Of a stretch of 64,000 nt of DNA, positions 1-8,439 are shown in pieces. Location of the stretch: NCBI RefSeq assembly GCF_014193655.1, contig NZ_JACHZQ010000001.1:558001-622000 (forward strand). Direction: 5' to 3'. The DNA is from Rhizobium sp. BK313 (GTDB lineage Bacteria > Pseudomonadota > Alphaproteobacteria > Rhizobiales > Rhizobiaceae). The position numbers and the translations under genes were made by a program. Position 1 is the first letter of the stretch; each line of letters opens with the position of its first letter. A model generated the notes under the pieces. The model did no database searches. It was not told the origin of the DNA and worked only from the letters and a program-made list of their open reading frames with translations.

Positions 1-1
1 A

Positions 2-757
2 CTCGTCACTGCCGATGAACTTGGCGAGACCTTCGACCTCATTTTGCTGAGCTGCAAGGCCTATGATCTCGAAGATGCCATAGCCTCCTTTGCGCCGGCT
101 GTTGGACCTGAAACGGCAATCCTGCCGCTCTTGAACGGCATGGCGCATCTCGGCCGGCTGGAGACGCGGTTCGGCGCCGAAGCTGTGCTCGGTGGCACCT
201 GCTTCATCTCGACCACGATCGGGCCGGACGGCGAAATCCTGCATATGAACGACCTCCACCGCCTGACCTATGGCGACCGCCGTGGCGGCATGCCGGCGAG
301 GATCGACGCAATCGCAGCGGCCTTTGCCGATGCCGGCTTCACGGCGCAGGCGAGCGAGACGATCCTCAGCGACATGTGGGAAAAGTGGATTTTCATCGCG
401 GCGACAGCCGGTATGACCTGTCTGATGCGCTCCTCCATCGGCGACTTCGTTGCCGCGGGCGCCGGCAATCTGGCATTGAAGCTGATCGACGAATGCGCCG
501 AGATCGCCGCGGGGCACGGCTTCGCACTCTCCAAGGCGGCGGACGAGCGCATCCGCGAAAATCTGACACGTGCCGGTTCGCCAATCACCGCTTCGATGCT
601 GCGTGACATCCAGGCGGGCGGCCGCATCGAAAGCGACCAGATCATCGGCGATTTCCTGAATCGCGCCGATCCGGTGAAGCGGCCGTCCTACTTCATGCTA
701 GAGACGGTTTATGCGCATCTCAAGGCTTACGAGGTGCGGCGAGCGCGGGAGGGTTGA
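2..757 (+). CDS. 2-dehydropantoate 2-reductase family protein (5' end outside window)
   Basis: The reading frame is open from base 2, so the gene starts upstream and its N-terminal NADP-binding Rossmann part is missing. What remains has the central LLSCKAYD stretch and the C-terminal helical domain typical of the PanE/ApbA family, which reduces ketopantoate to pantoate in pantothenate synthesis. The segment around SDMWEKWIFIAATAGMTCLMR contains the conserved K-W region of the C-terminal domain. Many members in rhizobia are paralogs of unknown substrate, so true PanE activity is not established. A GST gene follows on the same strand 76 bases downstream. Confidence 0.8.
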   Translation, partial: LVTADELGETFDLILLSCKAYDLEDAIASFAPAVGPETAILPLLNGMAHLGRLETRFGAEAVLGGTCFISTTIGPDGEILHMNDLHRLTYGDRRGGMPARIDAIAAAFADAGFTAQASETILSDMWEKWIFIAATAGMTCLMRSSIGDFVAAGAGNLALKLIDECAEIAAGHGFALSKAADERIRENLTRAGSPITASMLRDIQAGGRIESDQIIGDFLNRADPVKRPSYFMLETVYAHLKAYEVRRAREG

Positions 758-833
758 GACGCTAGAGCTGACCATTGACCGCGACGGCCGAGTCCGAGAA
801 GATGTCGGTTGATGAACCGAATGGCGTTGAGAC

Positions 834-1490
834 ATGGAAAAGCCTTGCCTTTTTGGCGCGGACTATAGCGTCTACGTGCGAATTGCGCGGCTCGCGCTGC
901 TTGAAAAGGGTGTCGATCATCAGCGGGTGCCGATCGACATTTTTGCTGAGGGCGGGCCGTCGGCATCCTATCTGGAGCGGCACCCATTCGGCCGGATTCC
1001 AGCCTTCGAGCACGGTGATTTTCGTCTCTATGAGACGGCGGCGATCACACGCTATGTCGATGAGGCATTCGATGGGCCGCGCCTGCAGCCTGTAGCGCCT
1101 CGGCAGCGGGCGCGAATGAACCAGATCGTCAGCATAGCCGACGGATATCTCTATCCTCATCTCGTGTGGGGCGTTTGTGTGGAACGGGTCTCGAAGCCCG
1201 CAAAGGGCATTGCCGCCGACGAAGAGCGGATTGCTGCGAGCCTTTCCAAAGCCGCAATCAGCCTTGCCGCTCTGTCCGATCTGATCGGCGACAGTCCCTG
1301 GTTTTGCGGCTTGGACCTGACGCTTGCCGATCTCTATGTGGCGCCGATGTTCGACTATTTTCTCATGGCACCTGAGGGACGCGACATGATCGCGCCTCAT
1401 CCGAACCTGGCATCGTGGTGGTCGCGTATCGCTGTCCGGCCAAGCATCGCAATGACAAGTTTCAGCAAACCGGAAGAGCGGCACGCATGA
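834..1490 (+). CDS. Glutathione S-transferase family protein
   Basis: This 218-residue protein has normal GST length. Residues about 3-80 form the thioredoxin-fold N-terminal domain, with the characteristic P-F-G-x-I-P-A-F segment (HPFGRIPAFEHGD) and the glutathione-contacting YETAAITRYVDEAF. The C-terminal part is all-helical and ends with the GLDLTLADLYVAPMFDY signature. Members conjugate glutathione to electrophiles or act in stress tolerance in the cytoplasm; the substrate cannot be read from sequence. Its stop codon overlaps the start of the AraC-type regulator in an ATGA junction, so the two are co-translated and the regulator may control this gene. Confidence 0.88.
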   Translation: MEKPCLFGADYSVYVRIARLALLEKGVDHQRVPIDIFAEGGPSASYLERHPFGRIPAFEHGDFRLYETAAITRYVDEAFDGPRLQPVAPRQRARMNQIVSIADGYLYPHLVWGVCVERVSKPAKGIAADEERIAASLSKAAISLAALSDLIGDSPWFCGLDLTLADLYVAPMFDYFLMAPEGRDMIAPHPNLASWWSRIAVRPSIAMTSFSKPEERHA

Positions 1491-2296
1491 AGCCCGGTCA
1501 GTTCAGGATGTTTCGCTCTTCCATCGCCGGCATCGAAGCCGTGGCGGCGGAGACGGGGCATAGTTTTCCCAGGCATACACATGATCAGTTCGGCCTCGGC
1601 GTCATCGAGCGCGGTGCGCAGATATCGCTGAGCGGGCGTGGCGTAGTGCGGGCCGAGGCCGGCGACATCATCACCCTTAATCCGAACGAGGTGCATGACG
1701 GCATGCCGGTTGGAGAGAGCCGGGCTTGGTCGATGCTCTATTTCGATCCGCGACTGATTGCCGATCTCTTGGACGATATCGGCGTAGATGACGCTCGTGG
1801 CTCGGAATTTCCTTCCCCCGTCATTCGCTACGGGCAGGCGGCAGCGCATTTCAGGACGCTGTTTTCGATGGTGATCGTCCAGGATGGCGCGGAGGCTGGG
1901 CTGCGGCGGGATGGATTGTTGCTATCGCTTGTTGCCGATGTGATGCGCGAGCAGCGGCACGCGGATGACGATGTCACGGCTCCCGCCGCGATCATGCGTG
2001 CCCGCGATCTCATTGATGATGATCCGACGACACCCGTAACGCTGGCAGATCTCGCCGAGGTGAGCGGGCTTAGCCGTTTCCAACTCCTGCGCGGTTTTGC
2101 CAAAGCGACCGGGCTGACACCGCACGCCTATCTGCTTCAGCGGCGGATCCATCAAGCACGGCGACTAATTGGCGGGGGTATGCCGTTGGCTGAAGCGGCT
2201 TTTGCCAGCGGGTTTGCCGATCAAAGCCATATGACACGGATTTTTGTGCGCAATTTTGGTGTGTCGCCACGCGCCTATGCTGACACGATGCGCTGA
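1487..2296 (+). CDS. AraC family transcriptional regulator
   Basis: About 269 residues. The N-terminal part (roughly 10-140) looks like the AraC cupin-type sensor domain, with HTHDQFGLGVIERGAQ and GDIITLNPNEVHDG. The C-terminal about 100 residues hold two helix-turn-helix units, TLADLAEVSGLSRFQLLRGF and PLAEAAFASGFADQSHMTRIF, followed by the family ending FGVSPRAY. The frame is open 24 codons further upstream, but ATG 1487 is preferred because it overlaps the stop of the GST gene (ATGA) and starts just before the domain. The effector is unknown. Translational coupling suggests it regulates the upstream GST gene or nearby genes. Confidence 0.88.
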   Translation: MKPGQFRMFRSSIAGIEAVAAETGHSFPRHTHDQFGLGVIERGAQISLSGRGVVRAEAGDIITLNPNEVHDGMPVGESRAWSMLYFDPRLIADLLDDIGVDDARGSEFPSPVIRYGQAAAHFRTLFSMVIVQDGAEAGLRRDGLLLSLVADVMREQRHADDDVTAPAAIMRARDLIDDDPTTPVTLADLAEVSGLSRFQLLRGFAKATGLTPHAYLLQRRIHQARRLIGGGMPLAEAAFASGFADQSHMTRIFVRNFGVSPRAYADTMR

Positions 2297-2382
2297 AAGC
2301 ATCTGCAATTTCCTTCAAGACCGAATGTCGGCATTGGGGCTCTTCTGCTGCTCCAAGTCAGAACCATGCAGAAGGAAAAGCC

Positions 2383-3075
2383 ATGTATTTCCGCCATTCG
2401 AATGAGATGTGGAACGAATTCCCCGATCTGGTCGCCGGCGCACTCTTCGTGGAGGGGATCACCGCGGATGCTGCGGTTGCTGATCGTATCGCGAAGTTCC
2501 ATGCGAAAGCCGAAGAACGGCTGGCAATCAGTTCGGAAGGTGAGATGCTCGAGATCCAAGCCTGGCGGCGCACCTTCTCGAAAATGGGGCTGAAGCCGAC
2601 GCAATATCGCTGCGCTTCCGAGGCTTTGCTCAGACGATTCCGCCAGGAAAAATCGCTGCCGCAACTGCATCCGCTGGTCGATATCTGCAACGCCGTTTCG
2701 ATCGCCTTCGCCATTCCCGTTGCCGTCTTCGATCTGGCGAAAATTTCCGGCGATCTCGAAGTCAGACATGCGACCGGCAGAGAGACGTATCTGACCTTCG
2801 CCGGCGAGACGGAGCATCCGGAGCAGCGCGAGGTTATCTTTGCCGACAGTGCGGAACGGGCGCATGCGCGGCGCTGGACCAATCGGCAGAGCGGCCTTTC
2901 CGCCGTTCGCGGGGATACGCGATCCGTACTGATCGTTGCCGAGGCTATGCATGACTCGGCCAGCAATGACGTGCCGAGGTTGATCGCGACCATTGCCGCG
3001 GAGCTCGCCGTCGCATGGCGGGTCAAGGCAAAGACCGAGCTGCTCAGCTGTTCTTCACCACGATTTGATCTCTAG
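2383..3075 (+). CDS. B3/B4 tRNA-binding domain protein
   Basis: 230 residues resembling stand-alone B3/4 domain proteins, which are related to the editing region of the phenylalanyl-tRNA synthetase beta subunit. Supporting segments are MGLKPTQYRCASEALLRRF, HPLVDICNAVSIAFAIPVAVFDL and the late RWTNRQSGLSAVRGDTRS, all typical of this family. The family is thought to bind or proofread tRNA, but the role of single-domain members is poorly known. The ATG at 2383 lies after a weak purine stretch (GAAGGAAAAGCC). It is a single gene between AraC and MFS genes. Confidence 0.8.
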   Translation: MYFRHSNEMWNEFPDLVAGALFVEGITADAAVADRIAKFHAKAEERLAISSEGEMLEIQAWRRTFSKMGLKPTQYRCASEALLRRFRQEKSLPQLHPLVDICNAVSIAFAIPVAVFDLAKISGDLEVRHATGRETYLTFAGETEHPEQREVIFADSAERAHARRWTNRQSGLSAVRGDTRSVLIVAEAMHDSASNDVPRLIATIAAELAVAWRVKAKTELLSCSSPRFDL

Positions 3076-3223
3076 GTCTTCGTGCTTTTGCAGCAATTTG
3101 TCGATCCAGGCAAAAACGCAGTTGACAAGGACGGCATTCGGGCAGAGCAGGGGACTTAAATAAATATTTCATATTGCTCATAAAGCTTATTCCGCGCGCT
3201 ACGCCGGAGCCGAAGAAAGACAT

Positions 3224-4453
3224 ATGGACACCCTGCAAAGTCAAGACCGTGCGAGCGCGCTCGGCCATCCCGGATATCGTTCCTTCGCCGCCTCTCGCGT
3301 CTTTTCCTCCATCGGTTTCCAGTCGGTCACCGTTGCCATGGGTTGGATGATCTACGATCAGACGCATAGCGCCTTCTTCCTTGGCTTGGTTGGCTTCTGC
3401 CAGTTCTTGCCGATGGTGATCCTGACCTTCATCGTCGGCCACGTTGCCGACCGGTTCGAACGGCGGCGCATCGGTCTGGTCTGCCAGTTGATCGAAGCCT
3501 TGACGGCACTGGTTCTTGCCGTCGCCGTTTGGCAGCGCTGGATCGGTCCGGCCGGCATCCTCGCCGCCGTTGCCGTCATGGGCGCCGCCACGGCCTTCGA
3601 ACGACCGACCATGGCTGCACTACTGCCGAATATCGTGCCGTCGTCGATGTTACAGATGGCGATCGCCACCTCCACGTCGATGATGCAGACCGCCTTCATC
3701 ATCGGACCTTCGCTTGGTGGCCTGCTTTATGGTGTCAATCCTATTGCGCCTTTCGCGGTGTCCGCCGTGCTGTATGTCATCGCGAGCTTCAACGTCATTT
3801 CGATCCGTGTTGAGCGACGGCAGCCGTCGTCGCGCGAGCCGGTGACGCTGAGCTCGGTTTTTGCCGGTGTTTCCTTCATCAAGAGCAGGCCGGTGATGAT
3901 GGGCACGATCTCGCTCGATCTCTTCGCGGTGCTACTCGGCGGCGCCACGGCACTATTGCCGATGTTTGCGCGCGACATCCTGCATGCCGGTCCCTGGGGT
4001 CTCGGCCTTCTGCGTGCCGCTCCTGCCATCGGTGCGTTGGTCATGTCGATCTGGCTGGCGCGCCGACCGCTGCAGACGGATGTCGGCAAAAAGATGCTGT
4101 TTGCCGTTTTCGTTTTCGGGATCGCGACTATCGTCTTCGCGCTCTCCAGCAACATCATCCTCTCCGTCGCGGCGCTGCTCATCGTCGGCGCGTCGGATAC
4201 GGTCAGTGTCGTTGTGCGCAGTTCGCTGGTGCAGCTCCTGACGCCCGACAACATGCGCGGTCGCGTCAATGCCGTGAACTCGCTGTTCATCGGCACGTCC
4301 AACCAGCTCGGCGAATTTGAATCCGGGATGCTGGCCAGCGCGCTTGGCCCGGTGCTCACCGGCATTGTCGGCGGCGTCGGCACAATCGTGGTCGTGCTGC
4401 TCTGGATGCGGATTTTTCCGGACTTGACCAAGGTCAAGACACTCAACGGGTGA
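3224..4453 (+). CDS. MFS transporter, EntS-like (MFS_3 type)
   Basis: 409 residues with about 12 hydrophobic segments. The loop between helices 2 and 3 has the MFS signature GHVADRFERRRIGLV. The long central charged loop and the AVLLGGATALLPMFARDILHAGPWGLGLLRAAPAIGA region match the enterobactin-exporter-like branch of the major facilitator superfamily. Such proteins are inner-membrane drug or siderophore exporters driven by the proton gradient. No siderophore gene is nearby, so the cargo is unknown. A short AT-rich promoter-like stretch (about 3155-3190) precedes the gene. Confidence 0.85.
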   Translation: MDTLQSQDRASALGHPGYRSFAASRVFSSIGFQSVTVAMGWMIYDQTHSAFFLGLVGFCQFLPMVILTFIVGHVADRFERRRIGLVCQLIEALTALVLAVAVWQRWIGPAGILAAVAVMGAATAFERPTMAALLPNIVPSSMLQMAIATSTSMMQTAFIIGPSLGGLLYGVNPIAPFAVSAVLYVIASFNVISIRVERRQPSSREPVTLSSVFAGVSFIKSRPVMMGTISLDLFAVLLGGATALLPMFARDILHAGPWGLGLLRAAPAIGALVMSIWLARRPLQTDVGKKMLFAVFVFGIATIVFALSSNIILSVAALLIVGASDTVSVVVRSSLVQLLTPDNMRGRVNAVNSLFIGTSNQLGEFESGMLASALGPVLTGIVGGVGTIVVVLLWMRIFPDLTKVKTLNG

Positions 4454-4808
4454 TGTGCGGTCGACAAAACCGAGCATTGAAAGCGCCGAACGTTTGGGAT
4501 CGTACGAAGGCCGGCGGTTCGCGGGTTCATGGATCATCCGCCATATTGTCCAGCCCGGCATCTCGCCTAAGGTGGCCGTTGACTGAGAGGATACTTTCGC
4601 GTCCGACCTTCTTTTCAGCACGTGGCTTTCGGACACAAGCGAGTTCCCGAAGCAGCCGCCTGGTCTGCTCTCCGACACAACGTATCAGAATGAATCCATG
4701 AATAGTTCTCATCTTTCATAAGCCGTATGCTCTCATGATTTAAAAGGATGCGGCGGGAAATCTGCGATGTATAATGAAGCTTTCAGCAATCATACATGAA
4801 GGATTTTC
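4454..4808. other. 355-base intergenic region with a possible decayed coding fragment
   Basis: No complete gene is convincing here. One plus-strand frame from about 4580 to 4723 is open and has a protein-like composition (it contains LLFSTWLSDTSEFP) but has no plausible start and follows a stop codon, so it may be the tail of a lost gene. The last 80 bases are AT-rich and include TATAAT at about 4769-4774, a plausible -10 element for the LysR gene downstream. Confidence 0.35.
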
Positions 4809-5735
4809 ATGGGAAAAAGACCGCTTCCGCCGCTGGCCGTCTTGCAGGCATTTTGCGCCATCGCCGAAACCGGTGGTTTTGGCCGTGCGGCCGAGAGGAT
4901 GGGGTTGACGCAGACTGCAGTCAGTCATCAGCTTTCACAGCTTGAAGGCTGGATCGGCGGCAAGCTTTTCGATCGCGGCCGGTCAGGCGCAAGATTGACG
5001 CCGCTGGGTGCGCGTCTCCACCCAGCGATTGTAGAGACAATCTCTCAATTGGAGACAGCGCTGTATCAGGCGCGGGCGAGCGTGTCGGTTCGCACCCTGA
5101 CGCTGTCGGTGACGCCGGAATTTTCGAGCCAATGGCTGGCTTCGCGGCTCGGGGACTTTTGCCAACGCTACCCCGACATCGAGCTGAAGATGACTGTCGG
5201 CTATCAGCGACCCGATTTCGGGCCTAACGGCGCCGATCTCGCGATCTGGCTCGGGCGAGCCGAGGCCGGGCTTGTTTTGGAAGAACTACTGCTGGATGAG
5301 GAGTTTGTAGTCAGCTCGCCAGAATTGTCTGAGCGGTTGCCGAAGCGAAACGCCATAAAGGCGGCGCCCCTGCTGCGTTACTCCGGCATGCGGCATACCG
5401 TGCTGGATTGGCAGCGCTGGTACGAGCAGGTGGTTGGTCATGATAGCGGCGACAGAATAGCGGATTTCGACATCGGCAAGGCGACGGAGAACGGACCTCT
5501 ATTCGAATCCTTTGCCGATATGCTTGGAGCATGTCGAGACAGCCTCGGCTTTGCACTGGTTCGTAGTTCTCTTGTCGCGAAAGACCTCGCGGAGGGACAG
5601 TTGGTGCGTTGTTTCGTGGAGGTTCAGCCGGCAGCCGTCAGCTACAATCTGCTCTATCCGCCGAATGCCTTGCAAAACCCATCGGCGGCATTGTTTCGCA
5701 ATTGGCTGATATCTCGGGTCAACGCAATTGCTTGA
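4809..5735 (+). CDS. LysR family regulator, GcvA-like
   Basis: 308 residues, usual length for the family. The N-terminal winged HTH reads LPPLAVLQAFCAIAETGGFGRAAERMGLTQTAVSHQLSQLE, followed by the linker helix and a periplasmic-binding-like effector domain from about residue 92. The opening PPL-xxL-xAF and the SVTPEFSSQWLASRLGDF start of the effector domain are typical of the GcvA group. Effector and targets are unknown; the convergent GNAT gene just downstream is not an obvious target. ATG 4809 follows a GAAGGA ribosome-binding site. Confidence 0.88.
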   Translation: MGKRPLPPLAVLQAFCAIAETGGFGRAAERMGLTQTAVSHQLSQLEGWIGGKLFDRGRSGARLTPLGARLHPAIVETISQLETALYQARASVSVRTLTLSVTPEFSSQWLASRLGDFCQRYPDIELKMTVGYQRPDFGPNGADLAIWLGRAEAGLVLEELLLDEEFVVSSPELSERLPKRNAIKAAPLLRYSGMRHTVLDWQRWYEQVVGHDSGDRIADFDIGKATENGPLFESFADMLGACRDSLGFALVRSSLVAKDLAEGQLVRCFVEVQPAAVSYNLLYPPNALQNPSAALFRNWLISRVNAIA

Positions 5736-5749
5736 GAGGGCGATCGCCG

Positions 5750-6148
5750 TCAATCGCGCAGCCTGATCAAGCCGGCTTCTGTCGCAGCAAAGCCAAGGTT
5801 CCGGTAGAAGCCGCCAAGATGCGGTTCGAAATCGACATGCAGCCACTCCGCGCCGCGTTCGCGCGCAACGTTCGTTGCCATTTCGACAAGGCTGGTTGCT
5901 ATTCCCCGTCGACGGAATTCGGGGGCGACGCAGGTATCGAGGATAAAGGCATGTATGCCACCATCCCAGGCGACATTGACGAAGCCCACGAGGCGCACTC
6001 CGTCGAAGGCGCCGATATGGGTGAGGCTTCTTGATAGAATCAGCGAGAAATCGCGCGCGGCGGCGTCGTTCCAAGCCGTAGCCCACAAGGCGTTGAGCGC
6101 CTCGTTTTCAGGATACGGGTCGGTCCTGAATTCAATCGTCATAACCAT
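5750..6148 (-). CDS. GNAT family N-acetyltransferase
   Basis: 132 residues, a compact GNAT fold. Motif A with the acetyl-CoA pyrophosphate loop is seen in DTCVAPEFRRRGIATSLVEMA (the R-x-x-G-I-A type loop), preceded by strand beta4 HAFILDTCV and followed by GAEWLHVDFEPHLGGFYRNLGF, the usual closing segment with F-Y-x-x-x-G-F. Members acetylate amines on small molecules or proteins; substrate unknown. The gene converges on the LysR gene with a 14-base gap. Confidence 0.88.
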   Translation of the reverse strand: MVMTIEFRTDPYPENEALNALWATAWNDAAARDFSLILSRSLTHIGAFDGVRLVGFVNVAWDGGIHAFILDTCVAPEFRRRGIATSLVEMATNVARERGAEWLHVDFEPHLGGFYRNLGFAATEAGLIRLRD

Positions 6149-6325
6149 CCCCTCGCTGATTGTTTATGAAACTGGAATGCCAAGCTTATTCGCATCGCGA
6201 GCGGACGCAACGGGCACACAAGGCTGACGACATTCGGGTAATCGGAATGGAAAAGTGCATCTCTTGTCGGATCACGCTATAGTCGGTCGTCCTTTGAGGG
6301 TGGAAACAGAACAAAGGAGACTGCC

Positions 6326-6679
6326 ATGCCCTATGTGGATGGTTTTGTTATTGCAGTTCCGAAAGACAAGATCGAGACCTACAAGGCGTTGGCGCGGAAG
6401 GCCGGCGACGTCTGGAAGGAATATGGTGCGCTGAGCTATGTCGAGTCGATCGGCGATGATGTGCCCTATGGCGAGCTGACGTCTTTTCCCCGCTCCGTGC
6501 AGGCCAAGGAAGACGAGGTCGTTATTTTTTCCTGGATCACTTATGAAACTCGCCAGCATCGTGACGCCGTGCTGGAAAAGGTCATGGCCGATCCGCGGCT
6601 GAAGGACGAGATGACGAACATGCCTTTCGATGGCAAGCGTATGATCTACGGCGGTTTCGATATCTTTCTACAGCTCTGA
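6326..6679 (+). CDS. DUF1428 family protein (YbaA-like)
   Basis: 117 residues starting MPYVDGFVIAVPKDK, a recognisable opening for DUF1428 proteins, and containing ALSYVESIGDDVPYGELTSFP and the late MPFDGKRMIYGGFDIFL. The fold is a dimeric alpha-beta barrel type related to antibiotic-biosynthesis monooxygenases, but no activity is established. The ribosome-binding site is AAAGGAG before ATG 6326. It stands alone, with its own promoter region in the 177-base gap after the divergent GNAT gene. Confidence 0.88.
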   Translation: MPYVDGFVIAVPKDKIETYKALARKAGDVWKEYGALSYVESIGDDVPYGELTSFPRSVQAKEDEVVIFSWITYETRQHRDAVLEKVMADPRLKDEMTNMPFDGKRMIYGGFDIFLQL

Positions 6680-6767
6680 TTTATCTTGGCGACGGCGACC
6701 GGGCTTGACTTTCCGGTTGCCGCGGCCGACCTCAGGCGGCTCATTATGATCACCACCGGAAGATGCC

Positions 6768-7205
6768 ATGCCGCAGACCGTCATTACCCTGTCCACCCAT
6801 GGTCAAGGACTTTACGAATTCACAGGGCAGGCGGCGGATTTCGTCCGGGCGGCCGCTTCGGCAGGCTCAGGAGCAGGTGAGGGACTGCTGACCGTATTCG
6901 TCCGCCATACCTCTTGTTCCCTTCTGATCCAGGAGAATGCCGATCCTGACGTGAAGACAGATCTCAACGCCTTTTTCCGCCGGCTCGTGCCGCCGTCTTC
7001 TGACCCCTCCATGCGCTGGATCGTGCATACGGCGGAGGGGCCGGATGATATGCCGGCGCATATCAAGGCAGCGCTGACGCAGGTGTCGATCGGCATCCCC
7101 GTGATGGCCGGCCGTCTGGCGCTCGGCACATGGCAGGGCATCTATCTTTTCGAGCATCGTGATCGGCCGCATCGGCGCCAAATCATTCTGCATCTCTCCG
7201 CCTGA
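6768..7205 (+). CDS. YjbQ family protein (UPF0047)
   Basis: 145 residues. Family hallmarks are clear: VFVRHTSCSLLIQENADP, the RLVPPSSDPSMRWIVHTAEGPDDMPAHIKAAL core with conserved histidines, and the GTWQGIYLFEHRDRPHRR ending. YjbQ proteins form trimers; a secondary thiamine-phosphate synthase activity has been reported for E. coli YjbQ, but the physiological function is uncertain. Normal length. It starts 88 bases after the DUF1428 gene and may share its transcript. Confidence 0.9.
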   Translation: MPQTVITLSTHGQGLYEFTGQAADFVRAAASAGSGAGEGLLTVFVRHTSCSLLIQENADPDVKTDLNAFFRRLVPPSSDPSMRWIVHTAEGPDDMPAHIKAALTQVSIGIPVMAGRLALGTWQGIYLFEHRDRPHRRQIILHLSA

Positions 7206-7389
7206 ATCCTCAAAAAATTCGCGTAAGCCGACTGTTAATTGTCCTGAATACAATCTGAACGGACAATTCGTGTTCGGTTCAGCTTGGCTGACCTAATGTG
7301 GCTCCAATCCCACGGATATCGGGTCGAAGTATCGGGCCAAATATCGGGATCGCAACGATCCGTAGCAGGGACCTGAAGGAGAAACACCC

Positions 7390-7695
7390 ATGATCAGTCT
7401 TTTCGCCAAGGCGGGCATTGCAGCTCTCATCACGCTCGGCGCCGTCTCCGCGACCGTTTCCACGGCATCCGCCAATGACTTTTCGGCCAGCATTCATCAA
7501 GTGCGCTACGACCCCTATCACAGCCGCATCTGCTCGCCGATATCTGCCATTCAGAAGGCTCGCGCCATGGGCCTGCGCCGCGCCAATATCGAAAACATCA
7601 CGCCGCGCCGCGTCGTTGTTGAAGGTTTTGGCCGCCGTGGTCCGGACCGCGTCGTTTTCGCCAACGTGTCGGGCTGCCCGCTGATCCGCCGCTGA
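7390..7695 (+). CDS. Small exported protein, paralog of the gene at 7976
   Basis: 101 residues with an N-terminal signal peptide (about residues 1-28, hydrophobic core AALITLGAVSATVS, cleavage probably after TASA). The mature part is basic and ends in a block (ITPRRVVVEGFGRRGPD, then FANVSGCPL) that is nearly repeated in the gene 280 bases downstream. Two cysteines, one before the helix AIQKARAMGLRRANI and one near the C-terminus, are kept in both paralogs and could form a disulfide in the periplasm. A good AAGGAG site precedes the ATG. No function is known to me. Confidence 0.8.
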   Translation: MISLFAKAGIAALITLGAVSATVSTASANDFSASIHQVRYDPYHSRICSPISAIQKARAMGLRRANIENITPRRVVVEGFGRRGPDRVVFANVSGCPLIRR

Positions 7696-7772
7696 TGTCG
7701 GTAGCTCGCGGCAGATAGCATGAGCGTTTGCCGTTGCGATCGCGATACCTTGGCGATATCTCAAGATTAGTG

Positions 7773-7806
7773 AAGCCGTCCTCATAAAAGGGACGGCTTT
7801 TATTTT
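7773..7806 (+). terminator. Rho-independent terminator after the first small exported gene
   Basis: A 9-bp stem (AAGCCGTCC with GGACGGCTT) and a short A-rich loop are followed directly by TTATTTT. It lies 78 bases after the stop of the gene ending at 7695 and separates it from the downstream paralog. Confidence 0.8.
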
Positions 7807-7975
7807 CTGTTGCTCAATGATTCCGTCTCTGGCCTCGTTTTTGCTTTCATTGTACCTGAACAGCGTATGAACGGTTGATTCTGAACTTGTTCAGTTTCGT
7901 GCCGTTACTCCCAAGGCCCTCACTCAGGGATGCCGCGCGATACTGAGAGAGGCTTCTCGCTCCATGGAGGACACA

Positions 7976-8314
7976 ATGAAACAATTGCTGGCAAAGTTGG
8001 GGATCGCAGCCGCGATCACCGTCACCGCGCTGACGGGCACGGCGGGATATGCTTCCGCCCAGGGCGTCGACATCTATATCGGCCCAGGTCGTCATCGGCC
8101 GCCACCGCCGGACTACGACAACCCGCCGCCGCGCTACGACCGCCGTGGCTGCGATCCGCGGGAAGCCATGGATGTTGCCCGCAGCTATGGCCTGCGGCGC
8201 GCTCGCGTCGTCGACGTGACGCCGCGTCGCGTCATTGTCGATGGTTTCGGCCGCCGTGGTCCGGATACGATGATGTTCGCCAATGTTCGCGGTTGCCCGC
8301 TGCTTGGCCGCTGA
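7976..8314 (+). CDS. Small exported protein, paralog of the gene at 7390
   Basis: 112 residues. ATG 7976 is chosen over the in-frame ATG at 7964 because GGAGG (7966-7970) lies five bases before it. A signal peptide covers about residues 1-27 (core LGIAAAITVTALTGTAG, cleavage near YASA). The mature part has a proline- and tyrosine-rich segment (RHRPPPPDYDNPPPRYD) absent from the paralog, then the shared C-terminal block VTPRRVIVDGFGRRGPD and FANVRGCPLLGR with the same two cysteines. Function unknown; the pair looks like a local duplication. Confidence 0.8.
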   Translation: MKQLLAKLGIAAAITVTALTGTAGYASAQGVDIYIGPGRHRPPPPDYDNPPPRYDRRGCDPREAMDVARSYGLRRARVVDVTPRRVIVDGFGRRGPDTMMFANVRGCPLLGR

Positions 8315-8383
8315 TTTCGCTTGCTGACATATTGCGTCCGGCGGCCACCGCTTGACGCTTTCGCTTTATCGGCGGGGGCCACG

Positions 8384-8430
8384 AAACCGCCCTTTGTTCT
8401 GTCCGGTCGGACATGAGCGAAGGGCGGTTT
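8384..8430. terminator. Bidirectional terminator between convergent genes
   Basis: Two 11-base arms (AAACCGCCCTT at 8384-8394, AAGGGCGGTTT at 8420-8430) pair across a 25-base loop holding a small GTCC/GGAC hairpin. Each strand ends the stem with a T run. It lies between the gene ending at 8314 and the convergent gene ending at 8440. Confidence 0.8.
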
Positions 8431-8439
8431 TGTTTGCGG

